From assembly GCA_009594865.1 (NCBI GenBank), contig VOPT01000030.1:1-50653 (forward strand): a stretch of 50,653 bases of DNA. The letters run 5' to 3'. How positions within the stretch are numbered: the stretch's first letter is position 1; each line of letters starts with the position of its first letter. Positions 16,533 through 25,056 of the stretch are shown piece after piece. A program made the position numbers and the translations under genes. The notes beneath the pieces are model-generated. The model saw only the letters and a list, made by a program, of their open reading frames with translations, did not search any database and had not been told where the DNA came from. Source of the stretch: Nitrospira sp. (GTDB taxonomy: Bacteria > Nitrospirota > Nitrospiria > Nitrospirales > Nitrospiraceae).

Positions 16533-16561
16533 TTGCCGCCTTGCACGCATCTCGTTATAAT
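16533..16561 (+). promoter_or_regulatory. strong sigma70 promoter of the LOG gene
   Basis: TTGCCG (16533-16538), a 17-bp spacer and a perfect TATAAT (16556-16561). Position +1 would fall on or next to the A of the ATG at 16569, which predicts a leaderless mRNA. Confidence 0.7.
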
Positions 16562-16568
16562 GCCGCCC

Positions 16569-17426
16569 ATGGGCCGAGGTTCCTCCGATGAGTCAGCCAG
16601 CCGACCGCCTCACGTCACGTCTTCTTCCTATATTCCGGCCGACCGCGACATCGACTTTCTCCAGCGTGATGAGCTGCGTCCCATACGTCTCGGGCTTGAA
16701 CTCCTGAAGCCGGAATTGATCCAAACAGAGCAAGGCATCCGTTCGACCATCGTAGTCTTCGGCAGTTCCCGGCTGGTCGAACCGTCCCTTGCCCGCCAGG
16801 CCCTGGAAGCGGCAAAGGCCGAATTGCACACCGCCCCGCAGGATCCTCTGCGCCAGCAGCAGGTGACGCTGGCCGAACGCCGGCTGGCTCTGGCGCACTA
16901 TTACGACATCGCCCGCGAATTCGGCCGCCTCGTGTCTGCAACCTGCCAAATCAATGGACAATGCGATTACGTCATCGTCACCGGCGGAGGCCCGGGCATC
17001 ATGGAAGCCGCCAATCGCGGGGCAGCGGATGCCGGCGCCAAATCTATGGGACTCAACATCACCCTCCCGCACGAGCAACAGCCGAACCCCTACATCACAC
17101 CGAACCTGTGTTTCCAATTTCACTACTTCGCGTTACGCAAAATGCATTTTCTCCTTCGTGCACGAGCGCTGGTAGTGTTTCCCGGCGGATTCGGCACACT
17201 CGACGAACTGTTTGAAACCCTCACCCTTCTCCAGACCGGCAAAACTCGCAACATTACGGTTGTGCTCATCGGGCAGGCCTATTGGGAACGGCTCATCAAT
17301 TGGTCCATGCTGGCAGAAGAAGGATTCATCGGGCTCCAGGATCTCTCCCTGTTCCATTTTGCAGAGACGGCCCAGCAGGCATGGGATCTGATCAGTCGAA
17401 ACCATGGAGGCTTTGTCGCACCATGA
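16569..17426 (+). CDS. LOG family protein (TIGR00730-type Rossmann fold, nucleotide phosphoribohydrolase-like)
   Basis: The 285-residue product contains both LOG signatures: GGGPGIMEAANRGA, and FPGGFGTLDELFETLTLLQT (PGGxGTxxE). Homologues cleave nucleoside 5'-monophosphates, including cytokinin ribotides, or act as PpnN-type nucleosidases. The N-terminal extension of about 100 residues before the Rossmann core places it with the longer LOG subgroup. The ATG at 16569 is chosen because an excellent promoter ends 7 nt before it; upstream starts lie inside the promoter. Its stop overlaps the start of the nuclease gene. Confidence 0.9.
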   Translation: MGRGSSDESASRPPHVTSSSYIPADRDIDFLQRDELRPIRLGLELLKPELIQTEQGIRSTIVVFGSSRLVEPSLARQALEAAKAELHTAPQDPLRQQQVTLAERRLALAHYYDIAREFGRLVSATCQINGQCDYVIVTGGGPGIMEAANRGAADAGAKSMGLNITLPHEQQPNPYITPNLCFQFHYFALRKMHFLLRARALVVFPGGFGTLDELFETLTLLQTGKTRNITVVLIGQAYWERLINWSMLAEEGFIGLQDLSLFHFAETAQQAWDLISRNHGGFVAP

Positions 17427-18820
17427 AGATCTCCTTTCACGGCGCCGCGCGGTCAGTCACCGGGAGCCGCCATCTTCTCGAAATGCCAGGCAACCGAATC
17501 CTGTTGGACTGCGGCCTGTTTCAGGGGCAACGGCAGGAGGCTGATCGGCAAAACCGGTTTTTAGGATTCGATCCTCGCTCGATTCAAGCCGTGCTTCTGT
17601 CGCACGCGCATATCGACCACTCGGGCGCGCTTCCCGTCTTGAGCCAGCACCAGTTTCGCGGGGACGTGCACATGACTCGTGCCACGGCGGATCTGACCGC
17701 CGTGATGCTGGAGGACTCGGCCCGGCTACAAGAAAACGACTGCGCCTACCTGAACCGGAAGGAAAATCGTCGCGGGAGGAAGTGCCTGAAGCCGTTCTAC
17801 GAGACATGTGACGCCCGAGCCATCATCCGCCGCTTCGTCGGCGCGCGTTACGGAGACACGATCAAAGTGACGCCGCGTGTCACCGCGTCGTTCCATGATG
17901 CTGGGCACATTCTGGGATCCGCCGCCATTCGGCTCAAATACACCGCGCGCGGCAACAGCACCACGGTGCTATTCTCCGGTGATCTTGGGCGGTCACACAT
18001 GCCCATCCTCCGCGACCCGACCCCGCCGCCGAGTTGCGATGTGTTGATCATCGAATCGACCTACGGCGATCGACTGCATGAGGAGGCCGGCGAGGCCCTG
18101 ACCAAGAAAGCGCAACAGATCGTCGCGCACGCGAAAGCGCACAACAGCAAGATCATCGTGCCGGCATTTGCACTCGGACGGACGCAAGACCTCATCATGC
18201 GCATCAAACGACTGGTGGCCGAGGGCCGGATCGATCCGCTGCCCATTTATATCGATTCGCCGCTGGCGTCGAAGGTCACGGACGTGTTCCGCAAACACCC
18301 TGAATGTTACGACGAAGAGACCTATCGCACCTTCACTTCGGAAGGAGATCCCTTCGCCGCGCGGTATATCCGGTATGTCTCATCCCCCGATGAGAGTAAG
18401 CGCTTGAACAGCGTGAAAGGCCCCTGCGTGATCATTTCCGCCTCCGGCATGTGCGAGGGGGGGCGCGTGGTCCATCACCTCAAACATGCCATTCAGGACG
18501 AAGCCAATATCATCGCCATCGTGGGATTTCAGGCCGAACATACCTTGGGACGCAGGCTGGTTGAAGGCTGGGATGTCGTGCCACTGTTCGGCATCCCCAC
18601 AGCGCGGCGCGCCCAGGTGGTGGTGTTTAACGGGTTGTCGGCCCATGCGGATCGAAACGATCTGCTTGCCTATGTACAAGCGATTAATCCCGCGCCTCAG
18701 CAGATTTTCGTGGTCCACGGAGAAGAAAAGCAGGCCCTGTCACTGGCAGCGGCCATTCAGACCGAATGTCCCCGGACATCCATCGTCGTGCCTCACAAGG
18801 AGAGCAGTTATGAGGTCTAG
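17423..18820 (+). CDS. beta-CASP metallo-beta-lactamase fold RNA nuclease-like protein
   Basis: The 465-residue protein has the metal-binding HAHIDHSG (H61, H63, D65, H66), DAGHILGSA with the third His, and SGDLG. The beta-CASP region follows with PAFALGRTQDL, SASGMCEGGR and LSAHADRND, which hold the A, B and C motifs. This is the layout of the CPSF73/Ysh1-like bacterial group of RNA endonucleases or exonucleases (YP_-type MBL exonucleases), distinct from RNase J. The ATG overlaps the previous stop as ATGA, and its own 3' end overlaps the next gene by 11 nt. Confidence 0.9.
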   Translation: MKISFHGAARSVTGSRHLLEMPGNRILLDCGLFQGQRQEADRQNRFLGFDPRSIQAVLLSHAHIDHSGALPVLSQHQFRGDVHMTRATADLTAVMLEDSARLQENDCAYLNRKENRRGRKCLKPFYETCDARAIIRRFVGARYGDTIKVTPRVTASFHDAGHILGSAAIRLKYTARGNSTTVLFSGDLGRSHMPILRDPTPPPSCDVLIIESTYGDRLHEEAGEALTKKAQQIVAHAKAHNSKIIVPAFALGRTQDLIMRIKRLVAEGRIDPLPIYIDSPLASKVTDVFRKHPECYDEETYRTFTSEGDPFAARYIRYVSSPDESKRLNSVKGPCVIISASGMCEGGRVVHHLKHAIQDEANIIAIVGFQAEHTLGRRLVEGWDVVPLFGIPTARRAQVVVFNGLSAHADRNDLLAYVQAINPAPQQIFVVHGEEKQALSLAAAIQTECPRTSIVVPHKESSYEV

Positions 18821-20054
18821 CATCGCCTGCGTCCTTCTTGTGACAACCACATGCGTCCCTCTTGCCTGGAGCGCGGAGACATCGAGCGAGGTGACTGAGC
18901 AACCACGGGTACGCGCACGCGCACTCGGGCTGAGACTCGGGCAACTGGAGCCAGGCCCGCTGAATGCCATTACCGATGTGCCGGGCGTGAAGGTCGGGCA
19001 GGTGACCGTGATGCGGGGGGACGGGCCGCTTCAACCTGGGCAGGGGCCGGCGAGAACCGGTGTCACGGTCGTCGTGCCACGAGAGGATGTGTGGCACAAG
19101 AAGGTTCCCGCCGGGGCCTTCGTGCTGAACGGCACCGGAGAAATGACCGGTCTGGCGTGGGTGGCCGAATCGGGGTTTCTCGAATATCCCATCGCGTTGA
19201 CCAATACGCTCAACGTGCCACGAGTGGCCGATGGCGTCATCAGCTGGATGCTCCGTCGCTATCCGGAGATCGGCATCACCGACGACACCCTCACGCCGGT
19301 CGTCGCGGAATGTGACGACGGCCGGTTGAACGATATTCAAGGCCGCCATGTCTCGGAAGCGGATGTCATGCAAGCCCTGGACGATGCGACATCCGGGCCG
19401 GTCGCCGAAGGAACCGTCGGAGCGGGCACCGGCATGATTTCATACGGATTCAAAGGCGGCATCGGCACGGCCTCCCGGCGGCTTCCTGCTGCCACCGGTG
19501 GGTTTACGGTCGGGGTACTGGTCAACGCCAATCACGGTCGTCGCCCTGAACTCGTCATGGGTGGAGTGCCGGTCGGACAACGGTATGACGCCGCGTCCGT
19601 TCAATCCAGCGGGCTGCCGGACCAGAATCCGGAACGCTTGCATGCGAGCCGTGAAGGATCCAGCGGTAACGCCGAGGGATCGATCATCGTCATCATTGCC
19701 ACAGATGCCCCGCTCGACAGCCGGCAACTGACCAGGCTCGGCAAGCGAGCGGCCTTGGGCCTCGCCAGGACCGGCTCGACCGCACGCCATGGCAGCGGCG
19801 ATTTCATGCTGGCCTTCTCCACCGGCAATGTCATTCCCCATTACCCGAACGAACCGATCTTTTCGCTCGCGCATCTGGCCGACACACATTTGAATGCCGT
19901 GATTACCGCTACGGTAGAGGCCACGGAGGAAGCGGTCCTCAACGCCCTGACCGGTGCCACCACCGTCATCGGACGCGACGGATTTCGGGCGGAGGCGATC
20001 TCGATTCCGAGACTCCGCGCACTGCTCTCGCCCGACGTGACCAGCGGGCGGTGA
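18810..20054 (+). CDS. secreted P1-family (DmpA-type) aminopeptidase
   Basis: This 414-residue protein belongs to peptidase family S58/P1 (DmpA L-aminopeptidase/D-esterase). It has N-AITDVPGVKVGQ-V near the start, NGTGEMTG, GTVGAGTGM, and the self-cleavage site G290-S291 followed by IIVIIATDAPL, where the Ser becomes the N-terminal nucleophile. A signal peptide (hydrophobic residues 4-18, then AWSAE) predicts export, whereas many DmpA enzymes are cytoplasmic. The start at 18810 is supported by AAGGAG 7 nt upstream and lies within the end of the nuclease gene. Confidence 0.9.
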   Translation: MRSSIACVLLVTTTCVPLAWSAETSSEVTEQPRVRARALGLRLGQLEPGPLNAITDVPGVKVGQVTVMRGDGPLQPGQGPARTGVTVVVPREDVWHKKVPAGAFVLNGTGEMTGLAWVAESGFLEYPIALTNTLNVPRVADGVISWMLRRYPEIGITDDTLTPVVAECDDGRLNDIQGRHVSEADVMQALDDATSGPVAEGTVGAGTGMISYGFKGGIGTASRRLPAATGGFTVGVLVNANHGRRPELVMGGVPVGQRYDAASVQSSGLPDQNPERLHASREGSSGNAEGSIIVIIATDAPLDSRQLTRLGKRAALGLARTGSTARHGSGDFMLAFSTGNVIPHYPNEPIFSLAHLADTHLNAVITATVEATEEAVLNALTGATTVIGRDGFRAEAISIPRLRALLSPDVTSGR

Positions 20055-20140
20055 CGAGGCGCTCGACGCCGGTCGGCACCTTGCTTTTACAGGGCCTCAC
20101 GGCTATTCTCCTGGCTCGTTTGTATCGGATGCGGAGGGCT

Positions 20141-20368
20141 ATGGCTGATTATTCCATGGGAGGCGGACTCACGCTTCTCACCGCGCTGGAAAAGAGCGAC
20201 AAATTTGCGGAGTTTTTAAAGACGCGCATGGCGCAAGCCCTGGAAACGCGAGACCCGACCGAGCTCCATTACTTGCTCGCACAGCTTGATGATTATCATT
20301 CGTACATGTGGCGCTACTACAAAAAGCTCGCCACGGATCGACCGGAACGCATGAATCCTGGCGTCTGA
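20141..20368 (+). CDS. conserved hypothetical protein, 75 aa
   Basis: A GGAGG 3-4 nt before the ATG at 20141 marks the probable start; the frame is open back to 20051 but lacks a ribosome-binding site there. The product is a small helical protein with LTALEKSDKFAEFLKTRM and a Tyr/Trp-rich region DDYHSYMWRYYKKL. It has no signal, cysteine or known motif. It follows the peptidase gene by 86 bp on the same strand and may be the end of that operon. Function unknown. Confidence 0.6.
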   Translation: MADYSMGGGLTLLTALEKSDKFAEFLKTRMAQALETRDPTELHYLLAQLDDYHSYMWRYYKKLATDRPERMNPGV

Positions 20369-20414
20369 CCCCGTTGGCTGCACGCCGCCCATCCCCTACT
20401 CAGCAGGACCTCTC

Positions 20415-21641
20415 GTGATTACGACTGCGCCGTCAACGCTGCGATTTGCCTCCGCCCTGACCCGCCAGGGTGACGCCCAGGCTGCAGCCGATGACTTGAT
20501 CAGAGCCATCCGCGAACAGTTAGGCCCTTCCCGAATTGATGTGGCCTTCCTGTTTATCTCAGCTCAGCATGCAGATCAGGCCGAGGCGCTGTCGCAAGCC
20601 CTGCGCACCGCCTTGGGTCCGGTGACGCTGGTCGGCTGTACGGGCGAAGGCATAATCGCGACCGGACGTGAAATTGAGTCAGGTCCGGCGGCCACACTTT
20701 GGGCGGCTCACCTGCCCGGCGTACTCATCCAACCGTTGCGGCTCTCCTTTTCCAGCGTCCATGATCAGTTCTCGCTGCGCAACTGGCCGGACATGGATGA
20801 AGCGGGAGACGGCGCCCCGGTGATGATGCTGTTTGCCGATCCCTTTTCCACGCCCATGCAAGAAGTCTTGGCCGTCATTGAGGAGCAATACCCCGGCACC
20901 CGCACCCTGGGCGGACTCGCCGGCGGTGGGCAGGACCTGGGTGAAAATCGTCTTTTCCTCGACGATCAGGTGTACACCGACGGCTTGGTGGGCGTGGCCC
21001 TGTCCGGCAACATCGCCGTCCGATCCGTCATTTCACAAGGCTGCCGCCCTATCGGCGATCGCTTCATCGTCACGAAGGCCGAGCACAACGTCATTCAAGA
21101 GCTCGGAGGCATGCCGGCGTTACATTGCCTGCAAACCGTGTTTGAACAACTCAGCAGCGATGAACGGGCCCAGGCCCAACGAGCCTTGCATATCGGCATC
21201 GCGATGGACGAGCAACGCGCGCACTTCACGCGAGGCGATTTCTTGATCCGCAATCTCCTCGGAGCCGACCAGCAGACCGGCGCGATCGTCATCGGAGATG
21301 TCATCCAGGAAGGGCAGACCGTCCAGTTTCAAGTCCGGGACGCTCATTCGGCGGATGAAGATCTTCATGCGTTGCTTGCTGCGCCGCCTCGCGGTGTCCC
21401 GTCAAAACCGCTCGGCGCGCTGCTGTTCAGTTGCTGCGGGCGCGGCAAAGGGCTCTTCGGCATTCCGCATCACGACGCATCCGTCTTGGGCGAACAATTG
21501 GGCGCGATTCCGCTGGCCGGATTTTTTGCGCAAGGAGAAGTGGGGCCGGTGGGCGGACGAAATTTTCTCCATGGCTATACGGCCAGTATTGCCATTTTCT
21601 CGGAGCCCGAACGATGGCGCCAGACAGGCCTCAACCGCTGA
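20415..21641 (+). CDS. FIST domain sensory protein
   Basis: The 408-residue protein has an N-terminal FIST_N domain (from about residue 20, with VTLVGCTGEGIIATGREIE and RTLGGLAGGGQD) and a C-terminal FIST_C domain with SCCGRGKGLFG and PLAGFFAQGEVGPVGG. FIST domains are thought to bind small ligands such as amino acids and usually feed into kinases, cyclases or chemoreceptors. No output domain or kinase is adjacent here. The GTG start has AGGA 7 nt upstream. Confidence 0.9.
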   Translation: MITTAPSTLRFASALTRQGDAQAAADDLIRAIREQLGPSRIDVAFLFISAQHADQAEALSQALRTALGPVTLVGCTGEGIIATGREIESGPAATLWAAHLPGVLIQPLRLSFSSVHDQFSLRNWPDMDEAGDGAPVMMLFADPFSTPMQEVLAVIEEQYPGTRTLGGLAGGGQDLGENRLFLDDQVYTDGLVGVALSGNIAVRSVISQGCRPIGDRFIVTKAEHNVIQELGGMPALHCLQTVFEQLSSDERAQAQRALHIGIAMDEQRAHFTRGDFLIRNLLGADQQTGAIVIGDVIQEGQTVQFQVRDAHSADEDLHALLAAPPRGVPSKPLGALLFSCCGRGKGLFGIPHHDASVLGEQLGAIPLAGFFAQGEVGPVGGRNFLHGYTASIAIFSEPERWRQTGLNR

Positions 21642-21697
21642 GTGCTCCGCCTGTCCTGTTTCGTTAGTCAGGTCGCGCAGGGAGCTGAAAGGGACAT

Positions 21698-22141
21698 ATG
21701 ACGACTCGCTTCTGGTGGACAACTTGGGGTATCGTGGGGCTCGTATTCATGACCATAGGGAGGCCGATGATGGCGAACAGTGAACAACCCGGGACGACGG
21801 CAGAAGTCACGACCGCATCCGGGCTCAAATACGTAGACGTAGTCGTGGGCACCGGCCGCGCAGCCGCCGCAGGCAATCTGGCGACGGTGCACTATACCGG
21901 CTGGCTCACCAACGGCAAGAAGTTCGACAGTTCCGTCGACCGCCGTGATCCGTTCTCCTTTCCAATCGGCGCAGGCCAGGTCATTCGTGGATGGGATGAA
22001 GGCGTGGCCGGGATGAAGGTCGGCGGCAAACGGAAGCTGACGATTCCACCGGACCTCGGCTATGGAGCGCGCGGCGCCGGCGGCGTGATTCCTCCCAATG
22101 CCACACTGGTGTTCGACGTAGAATTGCTCGAAGTCCGATAA
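21698..22141 (+). CDS. exported FKBP-type peptidyl-prolyl cis-trans isomerase
   Basis: A signal peptide of about 25 residues ([12 protein letters not shown] core, then ANSEQ) precedes one complete FKBP domain. Visible active-site elements include [29 protein letters not shown] and [24 protein letters not shown]. Such proteins assist folding in the periplasm. The length of 147 residues fits a single-domain exported FKBP. The ribosome-binding site AAGGGA lies 4 nt before the ATG. Confidence 0.93.
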   Translation: MTTRFWWTTWGIVGLVFMTIGRPMMANSEQPGTTAEVTTASGLKYVDVVVGTGRAAAAGNLATVHYTGWLTNGKKFDSSVDRRDPFSFPIGAGQVIRGWDEGVAGMKVGGKRKLTIPPDLGYGARGAGGVIPPNATLVFDVELLEVR

Positions 22142-22197
22142 GGCCGGGCGATGGTCCAGCCTTCGCACATCTTCACCAGGAGTTTCACGCAGGCCCA

Positions 22198-23307
22198 ATG
22201 AAACAGACGCCACTGATAGACGCCCATCGTCACGCACATGGCAAGCTGGTCGATTTTGCCGGATGGGAGATGCCCATTCAATATTCCGGCGTTGTCGACG
22301 AGTACCAGACGGTCCGTCGTCATGCAGGATTGTTCGATGTCAGTCACATGGGGCGCATACGTGTCGCAGGGCCCGGCTCACTGGCCTTTCTGCAGCGCGT
22401 GACCACCAATGATGTCTCAAAACTGTCGGTCCGCCAATCCCAATATTCGATGGTCTGTGCGCCGAACGGAGGCATTAAGGACGACATCTTCATCTATCAC
22501 GTAAAACCGTATGAATTCCTTGTTTGCGTGAATGCGTCCAATCGGGAAAAGATCGTCGCCTGGTTTCACGAAAAGGTCGCGCAAGCCCAAGGTTGCACGG
22601 TCCAAGATCAGTCGACCACCCTTGCCCAAATTGCGATTCAAGGCCCCGCCTCACGCGACATTCTCACCGCCGTCGGGCTGACTGACCTTCCCCTGCTGAA
22701 AATTCGCCACTGTCTGGACGCCGTCGTCTGTGGCCATGCAACCCTGGTGACGCGCACCGGCTATACCGGCGAATTGGGCTATGAATTGTATCTTCCGGCC
22801 GAGGGAGCCATGGCGATCTGGGCTCGTCTCCTCGAGGTGGGACAGCCGCTTGGCTTGAAACCAGCCGGACTGGGCGCGCGCGATTTATTGCGACTCGAAA
22901 TGGCCTACTTGCTCTACGGCAATGACATGGACGAAGGCGCGACGCCCATCGAGGCCGGAGCGGACTGGGTCGTGAAGTTCGACAAGGGAGACTTTATCGG
23001 CCGCGCGACGCTGCTTGCACAGCACACCAACGGGTCATCGCGGCGGCTCATCGCCTTCGAACTCGTCGAAAAGGCCGTGCCGCGGCATGGGTTCAAGATC
23101 CTCAGCGCGCAGGATCAACAGGCCGTGATCGGCGAAGTTACCAGCGGAAATCTGTCGCCCATTCTGCAAAAAGGCATCGGCATGGGATATGTCACGCCGG
23201 CTGCCTCCCAGCCAGGATCGTCCATCCTGATCGACATCAGAGGGAAATCCTGCTCTGCTGTCGTGGTCAAACCGCCGTTCTACAAAAAATTTCCCGGCAC
23301 GCCATAA
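22198..23307 (+). CDS. gcvT: aminomethyltransferase, glycine cleavage T protein
   Basis: GcvT transfers the methylene group from the aminomethyl-lipoyl arm of GcvH to tetrahydrofolate, releasing ammonia. The 369-residue length is typical. Characteristic segments are FAGWEMPIQY, GLFDVSHMG, TRTGYTGELGYELY and DLLRLEMAYLLYG with the conserved Arg, plus a C-terminal barrel ending in the usual KPPFYK-like segment. gcvP lies 5 kb away on the other strand, and gcvH is not in the window. A NUDIX gene follows 12 nt later and is probably co-transcribed. Confidence 0.97.
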   Translation: MKQTPLIDAHRHAHGKLVDFAGWEMPIQYSGVVDEYQTVRRHAGLFDVSHMGRIRVAGPGSLAFLQRVTTNDVSKLSVRQSQYSMVCAPNGGIKDDIFIYHVKPYEFLVCVNASNREKIVAWFHEKVAQAQGCTVQDQSTTLAQIAIQGPASRDILTAVGLTDLPLLKIRHCLDAVVCGHATLVTRTGYTGELGYELYLPAEGAMAIWARLLEVGQPLGLKPAGLGARDLLRLEMAYLLYGNDMDEGATPIEAGADWVVKFDKGDFIGRATLLAQHTNGSSRRLIAFELVEKAVPRHGFKILSAQDQQAVIGEVTSGNLSPILQKGIGMGYVTPAASQPGSSILIDIRGKSCSAVVVKPPFYKKFPGTP

Positions 23308-23319
23308 CCGCTCTACGCC

Positions 23320-23838
23320 ATGGTCAGACCGATCTATAAAGGCACGGTCGTCACGCTCAATGTCGATACGGTGCGCCTGCCGAACGGCCACATGATCGAT
23401 CTCGAGGTTATACGCCATCCGGGCGCGTCGGCTGTCGTACCGCTGAAGGACGATGGAACCGTCGTGCTGATCCGTCAATTCCGCCATGCGGCCAACGGCT
23501 TCATCTACGAAATCCCAGCCGGGAAGCTGCATCCGAAAGAAGACCCTTTAGCCTGTGCCGCTCGCGAACTTGAGGAAGAGATCGGGTACAAGGCGGGGCA
23601 CTTCCAACTGCTGTCCAGCATTTTTACAGCCCCCGGATTTGCCGATGAAGTCATCCACGTCTATCTTGCGACAGAACTGACAGTGGGCACTCAGAATCTG
23701 GATCAGGACGAAGTCCTGGAAGTGGTAGAGATGCCGCTGCGAGAGGCCATCGCCAAAATAGAAGACGGCACCATACGGGACGCCAAAACGATTGTCGGGT
23801 TACAAGCGGTCTATATTCGGCAGGTGAGAAACCGGTAA
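23320..23838 (+). CDS. NUDIX hydrolase, ADP-ribose pyrophosphatase-like
   Basis: The 172-residue protein has a perfect NUDIX box, Gx5Ex7REUxEExGU, read from GKLHPKE through RELEEEIGY. The preceding strand VLIRQFRHAANGFIYEIPAG is typical of the NudF/YffH group that hydrolyses ADP-ribose or sugar nucleotides. It lies directly downstream of gcvT and is followed by a hairpin that probably ends the transcript. The exact substrate is not certain. Confidence 0.92.
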   Translation: MVRPIYKGTVVTLNVDTVRLPNGHMIDLEVIRHPGASAVVPLKDDGTVVLIRQFRHAANGFIYEIPAGKLHPKEDPLACAARELEEEIGYKAGHFQLLSSIFTAPGFADEVIHVYLATELTVGTQNLDQDEVLEVVEMPLREAIAKIEDGTIRDAKTIVGLQAVYIRQVRNR

Positions 23839-23843
23839 ACGAC

Positions 23844-23880
23844 CAAAGAGGCCTCCCACCACCAGGAGGGGAGACCTCTT
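23844..23880 (+). terminator. stem-loop terminator after the NUDIX gene
   Basis: AAGAGG...CCTCTT arms enclose CCTCC...GGAGG, giving a GC-rich hairpin right after the stop codon. Only two Us end the right arm. It also lies just downstream of the convergent repeat-protein gene and may serve both. Confidence 0.55.
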
Positions 23881-23914
23881 CAGCCAGCTAGCCTCGCCAG
23901 AAAACGGGTGACTC

Positions 23915-24139
23915 TTAGTGGCCGCCCTTCTTCTCGTCTTTCTTCTTCTCTTCGCCGAACACGGTCTGGGACAAGTGGCCGCCCTTCTTCTCGTCCTTCT
24001 TCTTCTCTTCGCCGAACACGGTCTGGGACAAGTGGCCGCCCTTCTTCTCGTCCTTCTTCTTGTCGTCGCCAGCGAACGAAGGAGCGCTGAACGCCACCAA
24101 CAACGCTGCCGCCATGACCGTCAACATCATCTTCTTCAT
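23915..24139 (-). CDS. secreted Lys/His-rich tandem-repeat protein, 74 aa
   Basis: The protein starts with a classic signal peptide (MKKMMLTVMAAALLVAF, cleavage after SFA). The rest is almost entirely 2.5 copies of a 19-residue unit, KKKDEKKGGHLSQTVFGEE. It is highly charged, with His in each repeat, and is probably disordered. A strong AGGAGG lies 8 nt before the ATG. I do not recognise the family. Metal or polyanion binding in the periplasm is possible from composition only. Confidence 0.75.
   Translation of the reverse strand: MKKMMLTVMAAALLVAFSAPSFAGDDKKKDEKKGGHLSQTVFGEEKKKDEKKGGHLSQTVFGEEKKKDEKKGGH
23918..24061. repeat. 57-bp in-frame tandem repeat, about 2.5 copies
   Basis: Copies at 23918-23974 and 23975-24031 differ by a single synonymous base. 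A partial third copy covers 24032-24061. Each unit is 19 codons, so copy-number change keeps the reading frame. Confidence 0.9.
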
Positions 24140-24189
24140 ACTGACTACCTCCTGTTAGGTGTGAAGTTACCGACCGCCGACGGGTGTTC

Positions 24190-24198
24190 GTTATAGCA
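24190..24198 (-). promoter_or_regulatory. extended -10 promoter of the repeat-protein gene
   Basis: On the minus strand TGC precedes TATAAC (24195-24190), an extended -10 pattern. No convincing -35 is visible. The leader would be about 45 nt. Confidence 0.35.
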
Positions 24199-24412
24199 AG
24201 GTCCTTGCCGAATGGGATGCGAGCGTAACGTATTGTTTTTCCATATATCAAAACTCGCGATGGGCCGTTGGCCCCATGCAGCAGAGGCCGATTCTGTGGC
24301 AGAATAGCCTGACTGATACTAAACCGCCTCATTCAACGGCTCCGAAATTCGCAGGATGGGGTCTCTAGCCCACTCAACCAAGAGAGATAGCCCTCTCGAA
24401 CTCATACACAGA

Positions 24413-24949
24413 ATGCCAGTGCCACTCTCCCTGCCCGACCGTCTCGCACCGAATCTGAACATTCTGTTCGTGGGCATCAATCCCGGACTCCGCTCGGCCG
24501 CAGTGGGCCATCACTATGCCGGCCATTCAAATCGTTTTTGGAAACTGCTCTATGAGGCGGGCCTGGTGCCGGAACCCCTGACCTACCGTGACGACGAACG
24601 ATTGCTTGAATGGGGACTGGGACTCACCAACCTTATCGCTCGCCCCACCGCAGGCGTGGAGAGCCTCACCGCCGAAGACTACGCCATCGGTCGGTCAGCG
24701 CTCATGAACAATATTCGCCGATATCGTCCGCGTGCGATCGCGCTGCTTGGCATGACACTGTATCCAGCCCTCTTCCCGTGCGAGCCCAAGCAGCCGGGTC
24801 GAAAGCCTGGTTTGCAGCCCGTAACGCTCTACGATGCGAGCATCCTGCTGCTTCCAAATCCGAGTGGACGTAATGCCGCCTATCCGTACCAGTCTCTCTT
24901 GAGCGCATTTCGCTTATTGGCACCATGGACCGACACGTTCCGGGCATAG
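24413..24949 (+). CDS. mug: G/U mismatch-specific DNA glycosylase (Mug/TDG-type)
   Basis: The protein has 178 residues from the ATG at 24413; the frame opens at 24356 but the extra residues are not family-like. The family active-site segment is LFVGINPGLRSAAVGHHYAGHSNRFW, where GINPG carries the catalytic Asn, and the second motif is LLPNPSGRNA. Mug removes uracil or ethenocytosine opposite guanine. It is a single gene without operon partners. Confidence 0.9.
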   Translation: MPVPLSLPDRLAPNLNILFVGINPGLRSAAVGHHYAGHSNRFWKLLYEAGLVPEPLTYRDDERLLEWGLGLTNLIARPTAGVESLTAEDYAIGRSALMNNIRRYRPRAIALLGMTLYPALFPCEPKQPGRKPGLQPVTLYDASILLLPNPSGRNAAYPYQSLLSAFRLLAPWTDTFRA

Positions 24950-25056
24950 GTTGTCCGATCAACGCGGCCGGTGGCATGCTATACTCTGGCATTCGGCAAG
25001 ATCGTTGCTGTACGATTCGCCTTCGTTCTGATCCACCTCACATCATCGGTGCTTCC

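Noticed and set aside
22142..22197. Glycine riboswitch before gcvT
   Set aside because: The gap is only 56 bp and shows no tandem aptamer-like pattern; the gap before gcvP also lacks one by eye.
23918..24061. CRISPR-like repeat array
   Set aside because: Units are contiguous 57-bp in-frame coding repeats with no spacers.
24260..24277. Short inverted repeat ATGGGCC/GGCCCAT-like upstream of mug
   Set aside because: The stem is about 6-7 bp with no U-run and no clear role, so I do not call it a terminator or operator.
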